Below are positions 53,501 to 61,391 of a stretch of DNA of 64,000 nt, in pieces (positions within the stretch are counted from its first letter, which is position 1; every line of letters begins with the position of its first letter). The position numbers were made by a program, and so were the translations under genes. A model generated the notes under the pieces. The model saw only the letters and a list, made by a program, of their open reading frames with translations, was not told the origin of the DNA and searched no databases. The stretch is from Cytophagaceae bacterium (GTDB taxonomy: Bacteria > Bacteroidota > Bacteroidia > Cytophagales > Flexibacteraceae), in contig CANGYH010000001.1 in assembly GCA_947458545.1 (NCBI GenBank), positions 1,674,001 through 1,738,000 on the forward strand, in the 5' to 3' direction.

Positions 53501-54059
53501 CGCCATCGGCATTCAGGCGGCAGATACGGTTAACGGCCGTGCCGTTGTAGCTGGTAAATTCGCCCCCCATCAGTACCTTACCATCCGGTTGTAGGGCAAG
53601 CGTATAAACTGTATTATTAAACCCGGTGCCAGCGCCAAAGCCGGCATCCAGACTGCCGTCGGCATTCAGGCGGCAGATACGGTTAACGGCCGTGCCGTTA
53701 TATGTGGTAAAAAAGCCCCCCACCAGCACCTTGCCGTCTGGCTGTAGGGCAAGTATATTAACTGCATTATTAAACCCGGTGCCAGCGCTAAAGCTGGCAT
53801 CCAGGCTGCCGTCGGCATTCAGGCGGCAGATGCGGTTAACGGCTATGCCGTTGTAGCTGGTGAAGTTGCCGCCCACCAGCACCTTGCCGTCTGGCTGCAA
53901 GGCAAATGCCAAGGCTGAGCCATTAAACCCGGTGCCAGTCTGCGGAAAGCAAGTGTCTAGCGTGCCGCCCGGCTGGGGTGTGGGCATGGGGCACTGTGCA
54001 GACACAACGCGAGCCATCAGGCTAAGAACCAGTACAAAAAATAGACGAAGTCGTAGCAT
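50511..54059 (-). CDS. T9SS type A protein with six delta-60 repeats
   Basis: 1182 residues from ATG 54059 (MLRLRLFFVLVLSLMARVVSAQ), a signal peptide. Six near-identical repeats of 51 residues follow, each with ALQPDGKVLVGGNFTSYNG-like and ICRLNADGSLD segments, a delta-60 pattern. Then an IPT/TIG domain (GISPATGGAGTTVTLTGQNLAG), two PKD-like or Ig-like regions (AGPTTFCAGGSVQLQGP), an NW-x-x-A-G-V-P beta region, a NLVANPY region and the C-terminal T9SS signal (VPNPAAHSFVLEG). The frame stays open upstream to 54197, before the signal peptide. Surface or secreted location inferred. Confidence 0.85.
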   Translation of the reverse strand: MLRLRLFFVLVLSLMARVVSAQCPMPTPQPGGTLDTCFPQTGTGFNGSALAFALQPDGKVLVGGNFTSYNGIAVNRICRLNADGSLDASFSAGTGFNNAVNILALQPDGKVLVGGFFTTYNGTAVNRICRLNADGSLDAGFGAGTGFNNTVYTLALQPDGKVLMGGEFTSYNGTAVNRICRLNADGGLDASFSVGTGFNFTVFTLALQPDGKVLVCGNFTSYNGTSRVRICRLNADGSLDAGFGIGTGFNNTVLTLALQPDGKVLVGGIFTTYNGIAVNRICRLNADGGLDAGFSVGTGFNNTVWTLAQQPDGKVLVGGNFTSYNGTGRNFIARLFASSAVPYFTGISPATGGAGTTVTLTGQNLAGITQVRFGTAVATVTSATAAQILVNVPASAVLGAQYVEAIAPVSSINRIAFTVVCPTFAAPTITAAGPTTFCAGGSVQLQGPALSANEAYLWSTGATTQNITVSTAGSYTLQIRSTVAACTSAVSNALVVAVDTLPAQPAITFDGPTAVCTGDQTRLEAPAGFAAYTWSPGGATTRAINAGVGSYTVRVTDGNGCQSVASAAAVVSASGVCVAQWNGDVSQDWSNPANWTPAGVPLAGDSVVIAQGANLPSVAGVTLVARSLQVQPQASLALGAGSTLQLSGNLWAQGAINGAGTVLLQGSVRHKVSGTVAVGTLAINSAQGAVLLTDNTVSVTRSLGVRGAGAFNLQGNRLRLRSSASGQAYLETVAAGSLQNAQNLSVERFVPGPGLNNWAFVGAMVEGQRVDGWASPSNTYLASTFDAGNASNSSLFSYDPFARLPLQNNGYTRSWAAASDPAPVGRGYRVWLKPSFYAAGGKFVQQGSPKLGDHTYTLQYCPSNCAWPQGSADNGWNLVANPYAGPLDWEAASGWQRQNLSPAWWTYNRSIANWATYLPGVGGVNGGSRLIAVGQSFFVKALAASPGLTVRPAAVSAAHALGGQASFLRQGQADQVLRLELSAPGQGSDELLLAFSAQASRSFNPIEDAEKMGGDLALTAVSADGRSLAIGSWPELGPADTVVLKVRGQGTLALRLTEQTAQRQVYLLDRVLNRTTALTRGQTLNLSPESTGSRYALVLAPASVTGLDNLASRRLQAVPNPAAHSFVLEGLATAAEVTLTDATGRQVLQVLVRPGQPIAVGLLPAGMYHWRAGTARGTVVVE
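53070..53985. repeat. Six tandem 153-base repeats coding the delta-60 domain
   Basis: The anchor ACCTTGCCGTC (one copy diverged to ACCTTACCATC) occurs at 53116, 53269, 53422, 53575, 53728 and 53881, exactly 153 bases apart. Units are nearly identical in DNA, which suggests recent copying and possible change in copy number by recombination. Repeat borders are approximate. Confidence 0.85.
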
Positions 54060-54455
54060 ACCAAACACGGATATCGTTTTGCTGAGGTGGGGCATTGAGC
54101 GTCTCAAAAGGCAGTGGTCGCACAAATGGGTCCCCAAATCTAAATTTTGGCAATCATTTTTCCAGTTTTTGTAAAAAAGTTTCTTTTTCTGAGACAAAGA
54201 AAAGTCTGCAGCTCACCCCTTTTATCGGGCCAGTTTGGCTGTGCTACCAAGGCAGCTCATTGCCCCCCACATGTCTAAATCGCTTGGCTCCTAGGCCAAA
54301 CTACCAGCAAGGCACGGAGCCCCCGTACCGCACCCGCACCTGCCCTATGCTTCCCTTATAGATCGGCCCCAAGCACTTTGGCTGTGCCCAACGCTTGCAA
54401 CCCGCACAAGCGCCCCACAAAAAAGCCCCCAGCACACAGCCAGGGGCTTTTTTAG
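54060..54455. other. Gap between the delta-60 gene and tRNA-Arg with promoter and terminator
   Basis: On the minus strand TAGATTTG at 54142..54135 may be the promoter of the delta-60 T9SS gene, 76 bases before its ATG. The terminator of tRNA-Arg is at 54421-54451. Between 54200 and 54410 I see no gene. Confidence 0.45.
54421..54451 (-). terminator. Terminator of tRNA-Arg
   Basis: AAAAGCCCC (54421-54429) pairs with GGGGCTTTT (54443-54451), with an A-run beyond it that is a T-run on the minus strand, directly after the tRNA. Confidence 0.75.
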
Positions 54456-54527
54456 TGGTCCGACCAGGAATCGAACCTGGATCTAATGCTCCGGAGGCAT
54501 TCGTAGTATCCGTTCTACTATCGGACC
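54456..54527 (-). tRNA. tRNA-Arg, anticodon CCG
   Basis: The minus strand folds as a cloverleaf. The acceptor stem is GGTCCGA with TCGGACC (54457-54463 and 54521-54527 on the plus strand). The D stem is GTAG/CTAC. The anticodon stem is AATGC/GCATT with loop CTCCGGA, so the anticodon is CCG, reading CGG. The T arm is CCAGG-TTCGATT-CCTGG. CCA is not encoded. A TATCTTTG promoter element lies just upstream and a terminator downstream. Confidence 0.95.
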
Positions 54528-54535
54528 CGGGGGCG

Positions 54536-54567
54536 CAAAGATAGCGCCTGCCTGGCCCCAGGTACAA
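54536..54567 (-). promoter_or_regulatory. Bacteroidota promoter of tRNA-Arg
   Basis: On the minus strand TTG (54567..54565) and TATCTTTG (54543..54536) are 21 bases apart. The tRNA starts 8 bases after the element. Both parts match the consensus, and the product start is fixed, so this is one of the firmest promoters in the window. Confidence 0.7.
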
Positions 54568-54582
54568 AAGCAGGGCCGGGCA

Positions 54583-55422
54583 CTAGCGCACAACCAGGCG
54601 GCGGGCCACCACCTTATCTCCGGCCGTAAGGCGGAGGATGTACGTACCCGCGGCAGGGCGGCTATCAAACGCCCAGCGCAGGGTTTGGTTGCCGGCCTCG
54701 GCAAAGAAGGTGCGCTGCTGGGCCAGCAGGCCATCAGTTGTGTAGAGCTGTGCTTGTACCGGACTGCCCTGCGCCAGATGCAGGCCAACATGTACGGCAT
54801 CTGCACAAGGATTGGGGAAGATGCGCACCGACGACGACGCCAGCACATGCCTGGCTATGGCTGTGGTATTCTGCGGCAAGGCCAGCCGCCCCCGGTAGAT
54901 CAGGTCTCCCCCATCAGAGCTGCCGTTGGCGTTGCTGGCCATACCGGTGGCATAAAAGAAGGCACTGCTGGTATCTGTCAGTTGTGCCGGTGCCAGCCAG
55001 GCAAAGTCCCAACTGGTGGCCTGCGAGCCGCTGCTCGTTTGGCTGATGTAGGTACGCTGCCCGGCAGTGCTCAGGCGCGTGCCCGTAGCATCCGTACGCT
55101 CGATGCTGCCGTACGATTGGTTGGCGTTGTTGAGCACCGTAAGCTGAAAACCATTGCGCCGTGTGGCCGCGCTAAACAACTCTACCCGCATAGGGATACG
55201 CTCTCCCGCCCGGTACGAGGCAATACTGCCCACCGTAGAGATCTGAAAACGCGCGGCATCCGTGCGCACCTGGCCGCCGTGGCAGCGGGCGCAGGTATTG
55301 TCGCCGGGGGCACCGGTATTGCCGTTGGGCGGGCCGCTGCTGTTGCTGGTGCTGACGTGGGGCAAGGCGAAAACCAGCGCGCCTGCCACCAGCGAGGCAC
55401 CTAAGAGTCGAAATACGTTCAT
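54583..55422 (-). CDS. Choice-of-anchor V domain protein with CxxCH motif and T9SS signal
   Basis: 279 residues from ATG 55422 (MNVFRLLGASLVAGALVFALPHVSTSNSSG), a signal peptide. GAPGDNTCARCHGG places Cys44-x-x-Cys47-His48 right after the signal, a c-type haem attachment motif as found in choice-of-anchor V proteins. The middle is a beta-sandwich (PMRVELFSAATRRNGFQLTVLNN). The last 80 residues (IFPNPCADAVHVGL to TYILRLTAGDKVVARRLVVR) are a T9SS type A signal. The haem motif may be vestigial or structural; no cytochrome function is proved. The frame open to 55659 lies in the upstream gene's sequence. Confidence 0.8.
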   Translation of the reverse strand: MNVFRLLGASLVAGALVFALPHVSTSNSSGPPNGNTGAPGDNTCARCHGGQVRTDAARFQISTVGSIASYRAGERIPMRVELFSAATRRNGFQLTVLNNANQSYGSIERTDATGTRLSTAGQRTYISQTSSGSQATSWDFAWLAPAQLTDTSSAFFYATGMASNANGSSDGGDLIYRGRLALPQNTTAIARHVLASSSVRIFPNPCADAVHVGLHLAQGSPVQAQLYTTDGLLAQQRTFFAEAGNQTLRWAFDSRPAAGTYILRLTAGDKVVARRLVVR

Positions 55423-55507
55423 AGTCGAGTGGGCTTGGAGGGAGCTATGTGTCTTTGGAAGATAAAGCAGATTTAGCCTCAAAAGTTTTGCCAACGCTGC
55501 CGCCGGC

Positions 55508-55515
55508 CAAAGATA
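55508..55515 (-). promoter_or_regulatory. Possible -7 element of the choice-of-anchor V gene
   Basis: On the minus strand TATCTTTG matches TAnnTTTG and lies 86 bases before the ATG at 55422; no TTG at the usual spacing. Confidence 0.35.
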
Positions 55516-55538
55516 GTTGGGCCAGGGCTGCCCCTGTG

Positions 55539-57188
55539 TTATCCTGCAAGGTATGCGTGGACGAACTTGATGGCCATGGCACCCTCGCCCACGGCCGAGG
55601 CCACCCTGTTCAAGGCCCCGGCGCGCACGTCGCCGGCCGCAAAGACGCCGGGCGCGCAAGTCTCCAGCAAAAAGGGCGGGCGTTGTTTAAGGGGCCATGC
55701 CTGCGGGATGTGAGCCAGGTCTGGCCCGGTAATCAGGTAGCCCTTGCCATCCTTCTGCACGTTGAGGCCGATCCAGTCTGTAACAGGCCGAGTGCCTATG
55801 AAGATGAACAAGGCCGCTGCGGGCACTACCTCTGACGCACCTGTGGTGACGTTGCGGATGCAGAGGCGCTCAAGCCGCTCGTCGCCTTGTGCGGCGGCTA
55901 CCACGCAGCAGGGCCGTACTTCGATGTTGGGCTCGGAAGCAATCTGGTCTATGAGATACTGGCTCATGCTCGGGGCCAGGCCGTCAGGGTTGCGCACGAG
56001 CACCACCACCTTGGCTGCAAAGCGCGAGAGGTACATGGCGCATTGCCCGGCAGAGTTGCCGCCGCCCACCACAAACACGTCTGCCCCGGCGCAGGCCTGG
56101 GCTTCGGTATTGGCGGCTCCGTAATAGACGCCTGCCCCGTTAAAACGGTCTAGCCCGTCGGCCTCCAGCTTGCGGTACTCCACCCCGGTGGACAAAATCA
56201 GCGCCCTTGCGCGGATGATGCGCCCGTCGGGCGTGCGAAGCACCTTGTAGGCCCCTTCTTGGGCAATGGCCTCTACCTCGATGGGTGCCATAAACTCGGC
56301 CCCAAGGCGCTTGGCCTGGGTGATGGCGCGGCGGCTAAGCTCTTGGCCAGAGATGCCTTGGGGGAACCCCAGGTAGTTCTCGATGCGGCTGCTGGTGCCT
56401 GCCTGCCCGCCCGGTGCGCGCTTGTCTAGCAAGATGGTGCGAAGGCCCTCGCTGGCCCCATAGACGGCGGCAGCCAGCCCGGCAGGCCCAGCCCCTACGA
56501 TGGCTACGTCGTAAGGGCGCTCGCACTCGGCATCCGTCAGCCCCAGGGCCTCAGCTACCACGGCAGGGGTAGCTTGCCGCAGAGGCGGGGCATCGTCGGT
56601 AAGCAGAGCGGGCAGGTCTGCCCCCTGCAAACCGGTTTGGCTCAGCAGGTGCAGGCCTGCCGGGCCGTCTGCCTCCACAAAGCGGTAAGGGATCAGGTTG
56701 CCCGCCAAAAAGTCTTTGAGGGCGTGGGTCTGTGGGCTCCACTGGAACCCCAGCAGCCGGGTGCCGGTCTGCTCTGCCTGGGCCAGGGCCTGGTAGTCGT
56801 CCAGCAGCTCATCCAGCACGGGGTAGAGGCGCTCTTCGGCAGGCTCCCAGGGCTTGGTCAGGTAGTAGTGCACCTTGGCACTGTTGATGGCCCTGATGGC
56901 GGCCTCAGTGTCGGCGTAGGCTGTCAGCAACACACGGCGCGCATTGGGCCAGGTGTCTCGCACATGCCCCAGCAGGCTTACGCCGTCGCCGTCGGGCATG
57001 CGCTGGTCTGCCAATACCAAGGCCAGGGCAGCATGCTCGGCGGCCATGTCTGCCAGTAGCTGCCGGGCTGCGGTGGCACCATCGGCCTCAAGCACCTCGT
57101 AGCGGGGGCCATAGTGGCGGCGCATCTCCAGGCAGATGGCCCGCAGCACCTGAGGGTCGTCATCTACCAGCAGCAAGATGGGTTTCAT
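55539..57188 (-). CDS. Fused response regulator/thioredoxin-disulfide-reductase-like protein
   Basis: 549 residues from ATG 57188. Residues 1-125 are a receiver domain: VDDDP, phospho-acceptor Asp61 in LVLADQRMP, Thr89 and Lys112 (YLTKPW). Residues about 140-225 look like a thioredoxin/glutaredoxin remnant without its cysteines (FQWSPQTHALKDFL). From about 235 follows an FAD and NAD(P)H reductase: VAIVGAGPAGLAAAVY, FVVGGGNSAGQCAMYL and GVFAAGDVR. The redox CxxC of thioredoxin reductase is missing: VYYGAANTE stands there. The domain order is a known Bacteroidota and proteobacterial fusion, but its substrate is unknown. The gene lies 69 bases after DUF1573 on the same strand. Confidence 0.88.
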   Translation of the reverse strand: MKPILLLVDDDPQVLRAICLEMRRHYGPRYEVLEADGATAARQLLADMAAEHAALALVLADQRMPDGDGVSLLGHVRDTWPNARRVLLTAYADTEAAIRAINSAKVHYYLTKPWEPAEERLYPVLDELLDDYQALAQAEQTGTRLLGFQWSPQTHALKDFLAGNLIPYRFVEADGPAGLHLLSQTGLQGADLPALLTDDAPPLRQATPAVVAEALGLTDAECERPYDVAIVGAGPAGLAAAVYGASEGLRTILLDKRAPGGQAGTSSRIENYLGFPQGISGQELSRRAITQAKRLGAEFMAPIEVEAIAQEGAYKVLRTPDGRIIRARALILSTGVEYRKLEADGLDRFNGAGVYYGAANTEAQACAGADVFVVGGGNSAGQCAMYLSRFAAKVVVLVRNPDGLAPSMSQYLIDQIASEPNIEVRPCCVVAAAQGDERLERLCIRNVTTGASEVVPAAALFIFIGTRPVTDWIGLNVQKDGKGYLITGPDLAHIPQAWPLKQRPPFLLETCAPGVFAAGDVRAGALNRVASAVGEGAMAIKFVHAYLAG

Positions 57189-57257
57189 GGCAGCAGAGCC
57201 CCCTTCTGCCAAGGCAGAGGCAGCCGTGCCCACCAGCAAGGCAGGCAGTGGGCGGGC

Positions 57258-58382
57258 TTACTCTACGGCGGCTGCTTTTTTGCCGGGGGCGGGCGTAAAG
57301 TCTCCTTTCACGCTTAAAGACACCACCGGGTTGGCAGGGTCTGCCGTAAAGAGCGAAATGGCCTTGGCCGTGGGCCCCAGATACCCGTTGGCATCGAAGT
57401 GGACGTACAGCTCGGCCGTGCCGCCGGGGGCAATCTTCTGGCTTGTAAACTCGATGCGCAGGCAGCGGCAACCGGGCTTGGCGGCGTAGAGGGCCAGTGG
57501 CTTGGCACCCGTGTTGCGCAGCACAAACTTGCGGGTATAGACCTGGGCCGTAAAGCAGCGTCCAAAGTCTAGCTCGGTGCGGTCTAAAGTTAGTCGCGGG
57601 GCCTGGGCGGCTTGCTCGGGCGTAAGGGCCTGGGCGGGCGTTTGCAGGTTCACTGTTACAAACGCCTCTGAGCGGCGCTCGGGGCTAAGGCCAGTCGTTT
57701 TGAGGCGGATCGGATCTGTGACGTAGCCCCAGTCTTTGCGGGCCTTGCCGTTATAGCGGATGCTGAGCGTACCTCTGCCCATAGGCGGTAGGGGGCCAGG
57801 CAGTTTTACCTTCATCCACGGGCCGGTAGGCTCTGCCAGGGCCAGGCCCACGGTTTGGCTGCCCATGTTAACGACCTCGAAGCTGGCCTCGGCCTTGCCG
57901 CCCAGGGGCGAGACGTCGCCCAGGTTCAAATACCGGCTTATGATGCGCAGGCCCCCGCCAAGCGTATCGGGGTACTGGTCCTCCGGGCTCAAAGGCTTGG
58001 GGGTAACCTGCCCGCTGATGAGCAGCCGGGTGGCGCTGGGCTGCCCGTCGGTCTGCACGGTAACGTCTTTTTTGAAGGGCCCCGGGCGCCCGGCCGGGTG
58101 GTACACCACATCTACGTAGCCCGAGTCTTGCGGGGCAATTGGTGCCTTACTGTAGTCTGGCGAAGTGCAGCCGCAGCTGGCATTGGCCGCCAGCAGTTTG
58201 AGGGGGAGGGTGCCCGTGTTGTACACCACAAAGCGGTGGCGCAGGTCTCCGCCTTCTTCTTTAACGGTGCCAAAGTGGTGCTCCGTATGGCCGAAGCGGT
58301 AGGTGCTGCCCTGGCCCCAGGCCAGGCAGGGCAGCAGGGCGGCCAAGGCTATGGCTAGCCTTTCAGTGCAGACGAGACTCAT
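57258..58382 (-). CDS. DUF1573 protein
   Basis: 374 residues with a signal peptide (LAIALAALLPCLAWGQG). It holds DUF1573 Ig-like domains: FGTVKEEGGDLRHRFVVYNTGTLPLKLLAANASCGCTSPDY near the start and a second copy near the end, DFGRCFTAQVYTRKFVLRNTGAKPLALYAAKPGCRCLR. The CGCT- and CRC-containing segments are family marks. These proteins are exported in Bacteroidota and may be periplasmic or surface structural parts. The middle domain is less clear. No enzymatic role is known. Confidence 0.83.
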   Translation of the reverse strand: MSLVCTERLAIALAALLPCLAWGQGSTYRFGHTEHHFGTVKEEGGDLRHRFVVYNTGTLPLKLLAANASCGCTSPDYSKAPIAPQDSGYVDVVYHPAGRPGPFKKDVTVQTDGQPSATRLLISGQVTPKPLSPEDQYPDTLGGGLRIISRYLNLGDVSPLGGKAEASFEVVNMGSQTVGLALAEPTGPWMKVKLPGPLPPMGRGTLSIRYNGKARKDWGYVTDPIRLKTTGLSPERRSEAFVTVNLQTPAQALTPEQAAQAPRLTLDRTELDFGRCFTAQVYTRKFVLRNTGAKPLALYAAKPGCRCLRIEFTSQKIAPGGTAELYVHFDANGYLGPTAKAISLFTADPANPVVSLSVKGDFTPAPGKKAAAVE

Positions 58383-58450
58383 AACCGCAAAGTTCGGTAC
58401 AGAAATGCGAGTTAAGCGTGAAGAGTTGAGCGTTGCAAGGGCCTGCCCAC

Positions 58451-60718
58451 CTATCGCTGTGTAGGCCGCACCAGCCGGTAGGTTACCGACAGGTTGATGA
58501 CGCGGCCCTCAATAGGCGCCCAGAGCTGCCCGAAGCTCGGGTTGGTGGTAGGGCCGGTCAGCACGGCCTCGCGGCGGGTTTGGCGGTAGTCGTTCAGGTT
58601 TTCGCCGTTGAGCACCACCGTCCAGCGGCCGGTGCGGTAGCGCACCATGGCGGCGGCCACCACATAGCCGGGTGTGCGGCGTTGGGGGGCCTGGGGGCGG
58701 CCCAGCGCATCGGTGGTGGCTTGGTCTACGTACTGCGCACCGATGTAGCTGGCTTCTATGCCTACGCCCCAGTGCTCGCCCAGCTCGTGCACCAGCACGG
58801 TAGATACCTTGTGGCGGGCCGCCAGCTCTACGTTGGGGCGCAGCGCATCGTACTGGCGGCGGGCCTGGGTATAGACGTAGCCCAGGTACAGCTCCGTCTC
58901 TCTGGCTTGCAGGCGCAGGTAGCTCTCCAGCCCGCGGCTGATGAGCGGGCCACTGGCGTTCACCCAGGCCAGGGCGGTCGTGTCGGCCTGGTTGGGGTTG
59001 GGGCCTTGCAGCTCGGCCGGGTTGGCCAGGCGGGTGTAAAAGAACCCCTGGCTCAGCGTCAGGGTGGCTTCGTCGCCCAGGCGGCCCTTGTAGGTAACGT
59101 CGCCGTTGCAGCCTGCGCTGCGCTCGGCGGCGGTCGTCAGCGGCACGATGCGGGGCATGGCCCGCTCGTCCAGCTCGTTCACGTAAGGCACCACGGCCCG
59201 GTAGCCCAGCCCCCCGTTGAGGCGCAGCGTGGTGTGCTTGCCCACCTTTTGCAGCAGCGCCAAGCGGGGCAGCAGAAAGTTGCCGTAGCGGCTGTGGTGG
59301 TCTAGCCGCAGGCCGGCTTCTACCGTGGTGGTAGGCGTGGGCATATACACGGCTTGGCCGAAGGCCCCCACGGTGCGGAAGTCGTACCGGTTTTGCAGGG
59401 CACTTTCGTAGCCACCCGGGCGCAGGGCCTCCCCGTTGTAGTTGGCCCCCAGCACGATGCTGTGGCGGCCCAGCGGCAGCAGGTAGCTCAACTCCGAGAA
59501 GTACGACCGCTGGTTGGCCCCAAAGCCTACCGTGTTGGTCATCACCCGCCGCCTGAAGCCGGAGATGACGCCCTTGGCCGTGAGCGTACCCCGGCCCAGG
59601 GGCTGGGTGTAGATCAGGTCTGCCGTGTGGCGGCGGGTAAAGTTGTCCGTAAAGTAGGTCGTGTCTCGGTGGGCCCAATTCTCTAGGGCAACTACCCGGC
59701 CTGCCCAGCGGCTCTCCGTGGTGCCGGTATAGCCTGCCACCAGCGTGCCCTCTTTGCCGCCGATGCGGGGGTAAATGAACAGCCGGGGATGGACGACCAG
59801 GTTGGCAAAGTCGGGCACGTCGGTGTAGCCGTCTTTGTTTACGTCCACAAAGCGCTGGCGCGTGCCCCCTGCAAAGAAGGTGTAGCCCATCCGCTTGCCT
59901 CGGCCGCTGGTAAAGACGTTCAGGTTAGACTCTTGCAGGGTGCTTTGGTTGGCCGTGGCGCTCAGCTCTTGCTGGCCCAGCACGGGGGCCTTAGAGACCA
60001 GGTTGACCAACCCCGCAATGGCCCCACCCCCATATAGCGTAGAACTGGAGCCCTTGATGAGCTCGGCCTGGCGCAGGTCTAACGGGGGGATCTGCAGGAT
60101 AGAAAAGCCGCCCGCATAGCCCCCCAAAATGGGCATACCATCGCGCAGTATCTGCGCATACCGCCCCTGCAGCCCTTGGATGCGCAGGTCTGCATTGCCG
60201 GTGGTGGGGCTGGTGGGCTGTATCTGCGTGCCGGCAATGTCGCCCAGCAGGCTGGCGATGTTGCCGGGCTTGATGCCGTTCTCTTCCGTAAGCTCCTCCT
60301 CGCCCAGCACTTCTACACGGGTGGGCAGGTCCTCCAGCCGGGCGTTGGTGCGGGTAGATGTGATGACGACCTCCTCCAGGGCGGGGCCTTCAGTGCCCAT
60401 GCGCACCTGCAAGGGCACGCCCCCCGCGGGTACTTCCATCTGCACTTGCCTATAACCCACCAGAGAGACGACGATGCGCGTACCCGCCGCCGGGGCAGGG
60501 GAAAGGGTAGCCCGGCCCTGACCATCGGTCTGGGCCACGGTGGCGGTGCCCGGCACACCCACCGTGGCCGCTCCTAACGGCTGGCCGGTGGCAGAGTCTT
60601 GCACCTGCACCAAAAGGCCTGCGGTAGTTTGGGCCCAGGTAGGGCCGGGCATGGCCAGCAGGGCCATCAAAAAGGGTATGGCAAACCGCCATACCCTTGC
60701 AGACATCGCTTCGTGCAT
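58451..60718 (-). CDS. TonB-dependent outer-membrane receptor
   Basis: 755 residues. Signal peptide to MPGPTWAQ, then a CarboxypepD_reg-like domain (VQDSATGQPLGAATVGVPGTATVAQTDGQG), a TonB-box region (EEVVITSTRTNARLEDLPTRVEV), the plug (IRILGLQ-like ADLRIQGLQGRYAQILRDGMPILGG, then KGSSSTLYGGGAIAGLVN) and a 22-strand barrel ending in VINLSVTYRLVRP. It imports a bound compound using TonB energy; the substrate cannot be read, though iron or copper chelates are common for receptors of this length. The PepSY-like gene lies 27 bases upstream. Confidence 0.93.
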   Translation of the reverse strand: MHEAMSARVWRFAIPFLMALLAMPGPTWAQTTAGLLVQVQDSATGQPLGAATVGVPGTATVAQTDGQGRATLSPAPAAGTRIVVSLVGYRQVQMEVPAGGVPLQVRMGTEGPALEEVVITSTRTNARLEDLPTRVEVLGEEELTEENGIKPGNIASLLGDIAGTQIQPTSPTTGNADLRIQGLQGRYAQILRDGMPILGGYAGGFSILQIPPLDLRQAELIKGSSSTLYGGGAIAGLVNLVSKAPVLGQQELSATANQSTLQESNLNVFTSGRGKRMGYTFFAGGTRQRFVDVNKDGYTDVPDFANLVVHPRLFIYPRIGGKEGTLVAGYTGTTESRWAGRVVALENWAHRDTTYFTDNFTRRHTADLIYTQPLGRGTLTAKGVISGFRRRVMTNTVGFGANQRSYFSELSYLLPLGRHSIVLGANYNGEALRPGGYESALQNRYDFRTVGAFGQAVYMPTPTTTVEAGLRLDHHSRYGNFLLPRLALLQKVGKHTTLRLNGGLGYRAVVPYVNELDERAMPRIVPLTTAAERSAGCNGDVTYKGRLGDEATLTLSQGFFYTRLANPAELQGPNPNQADTTALAWVNASGPLISRGLESYLRLQARETELYLGYVYTQARRQYDALRPNVELAARHKVSTVLVHELGEHWGVGIEASYIGAQYVDQATTDALGRPQAPQRRTPGYVVAAAMVRYRTGRWTVVLNGENLNDYRQTRREAVLTGPTTNPSFGQLWAPIEGRVINLSVTYRLVRPTQR

Positions 60719-60745
60719 AGGAGGGTTTCGTCTCGGCAGGGGGCC

Positions 60746-61198
60746 TTACTCTGCCTTTTGGCCGTTGGGTAGGTACAGCACGTCGGTGGCCTTGCCTTTG
60801 AGCTTGATCTCGACCTCGTACACCTCCGACTTATCGGCGCGGGTAATCTTGGCAAACTCTTTAGGCTTGGCCTTGGGGTAGTCGTTCTGGAGGGCAGTGG
60901 CTACGGCCGGGGGCAGCTCGCTGGCTTCAATCTCTTGCTCGGTCTCTAGCAGGGTGCCATCCGGGGCGTAGGTCGCGCTGATTTCCGTCTCTGCCAAGAT
61001 GAACTCGGCCTCGTACTTGCCGTCAGACTCTTGCTCCCATTTGACCTTTTGCGCCTGCGGAAAGGCTTTGGCAAAGTGGGCCGTTACGGCAGCGGGTGGG
61101 GCGTCTTTGCCCTTTTGCGCATGCGCCGGGGCAGAGACAACCAGGGTAACGGCTATGCAATACGCTAGAAAAACAAAAAGACAGGTGTTCCTTTTCAT
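60746..61198 (-). CDS. PepSY-like periplasmic protein
   Basis: 150 residues with signal peptide MKRNTCLFVFLAYCIAVTLVVSAPAHAQ. Two PepSY-like (DUF2874) halves: AAVTAHFAKAFPQAQKVKWEQESDGKYEAEFILAETEISATYAPDGTLLETEQEI and LPPAVATALQNDYPKAKPKEFAKITRADKSEVYEVEI. Family members are exported and sometimes sense or inhibit peptidases; function is open. It is first in the run that continues with the TonB receptor. Confidence 0.85.
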   Translation of the reverse strand: MKRNTCLFVFLAYCIAVTLVVSAPAHAQKGKDAPPAAVTAHFAKAFPQAQKVKWEQESDGKYEAEFILAETEISATYAPDGTLLETEQEIEASELPPAVATALQNDYPKAKPKEFAKITRADKSEVYEVEIKLKGKATDVLYLPNGQKAE

Positions 61199-61391
61199 AA
61201 GTTTAAAGGTGTTTACAAGTAGCTAACCTAGTGGCCTTAGCAAGGTAAACCCAAAGAAGTTCAGCACCCATGGCAGGGGTATCTGCGGCTGGGTCTTTTC
61301 CGGCCAAAGCCGCAGGATATTAGGCAAGTGCTTGTCTTTATTTCCAGCCCCCTTTTGCGCCTTGGCTGTGCCCGGGCGTAGCTTGCGCCGT

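Noticed and set aside
53070-53985. Regular 153-base repeats as a possible CRISPR array
   Set aside because: Units are in frame within a coding gene, nearly identical along their length and have no short repeat/unique spacer structure.
54060-54197. Upstream extension of the delta-60 T9SS gene
   Set aside because: Adds residues before a perfect signal peptide and covers the likely promoter.
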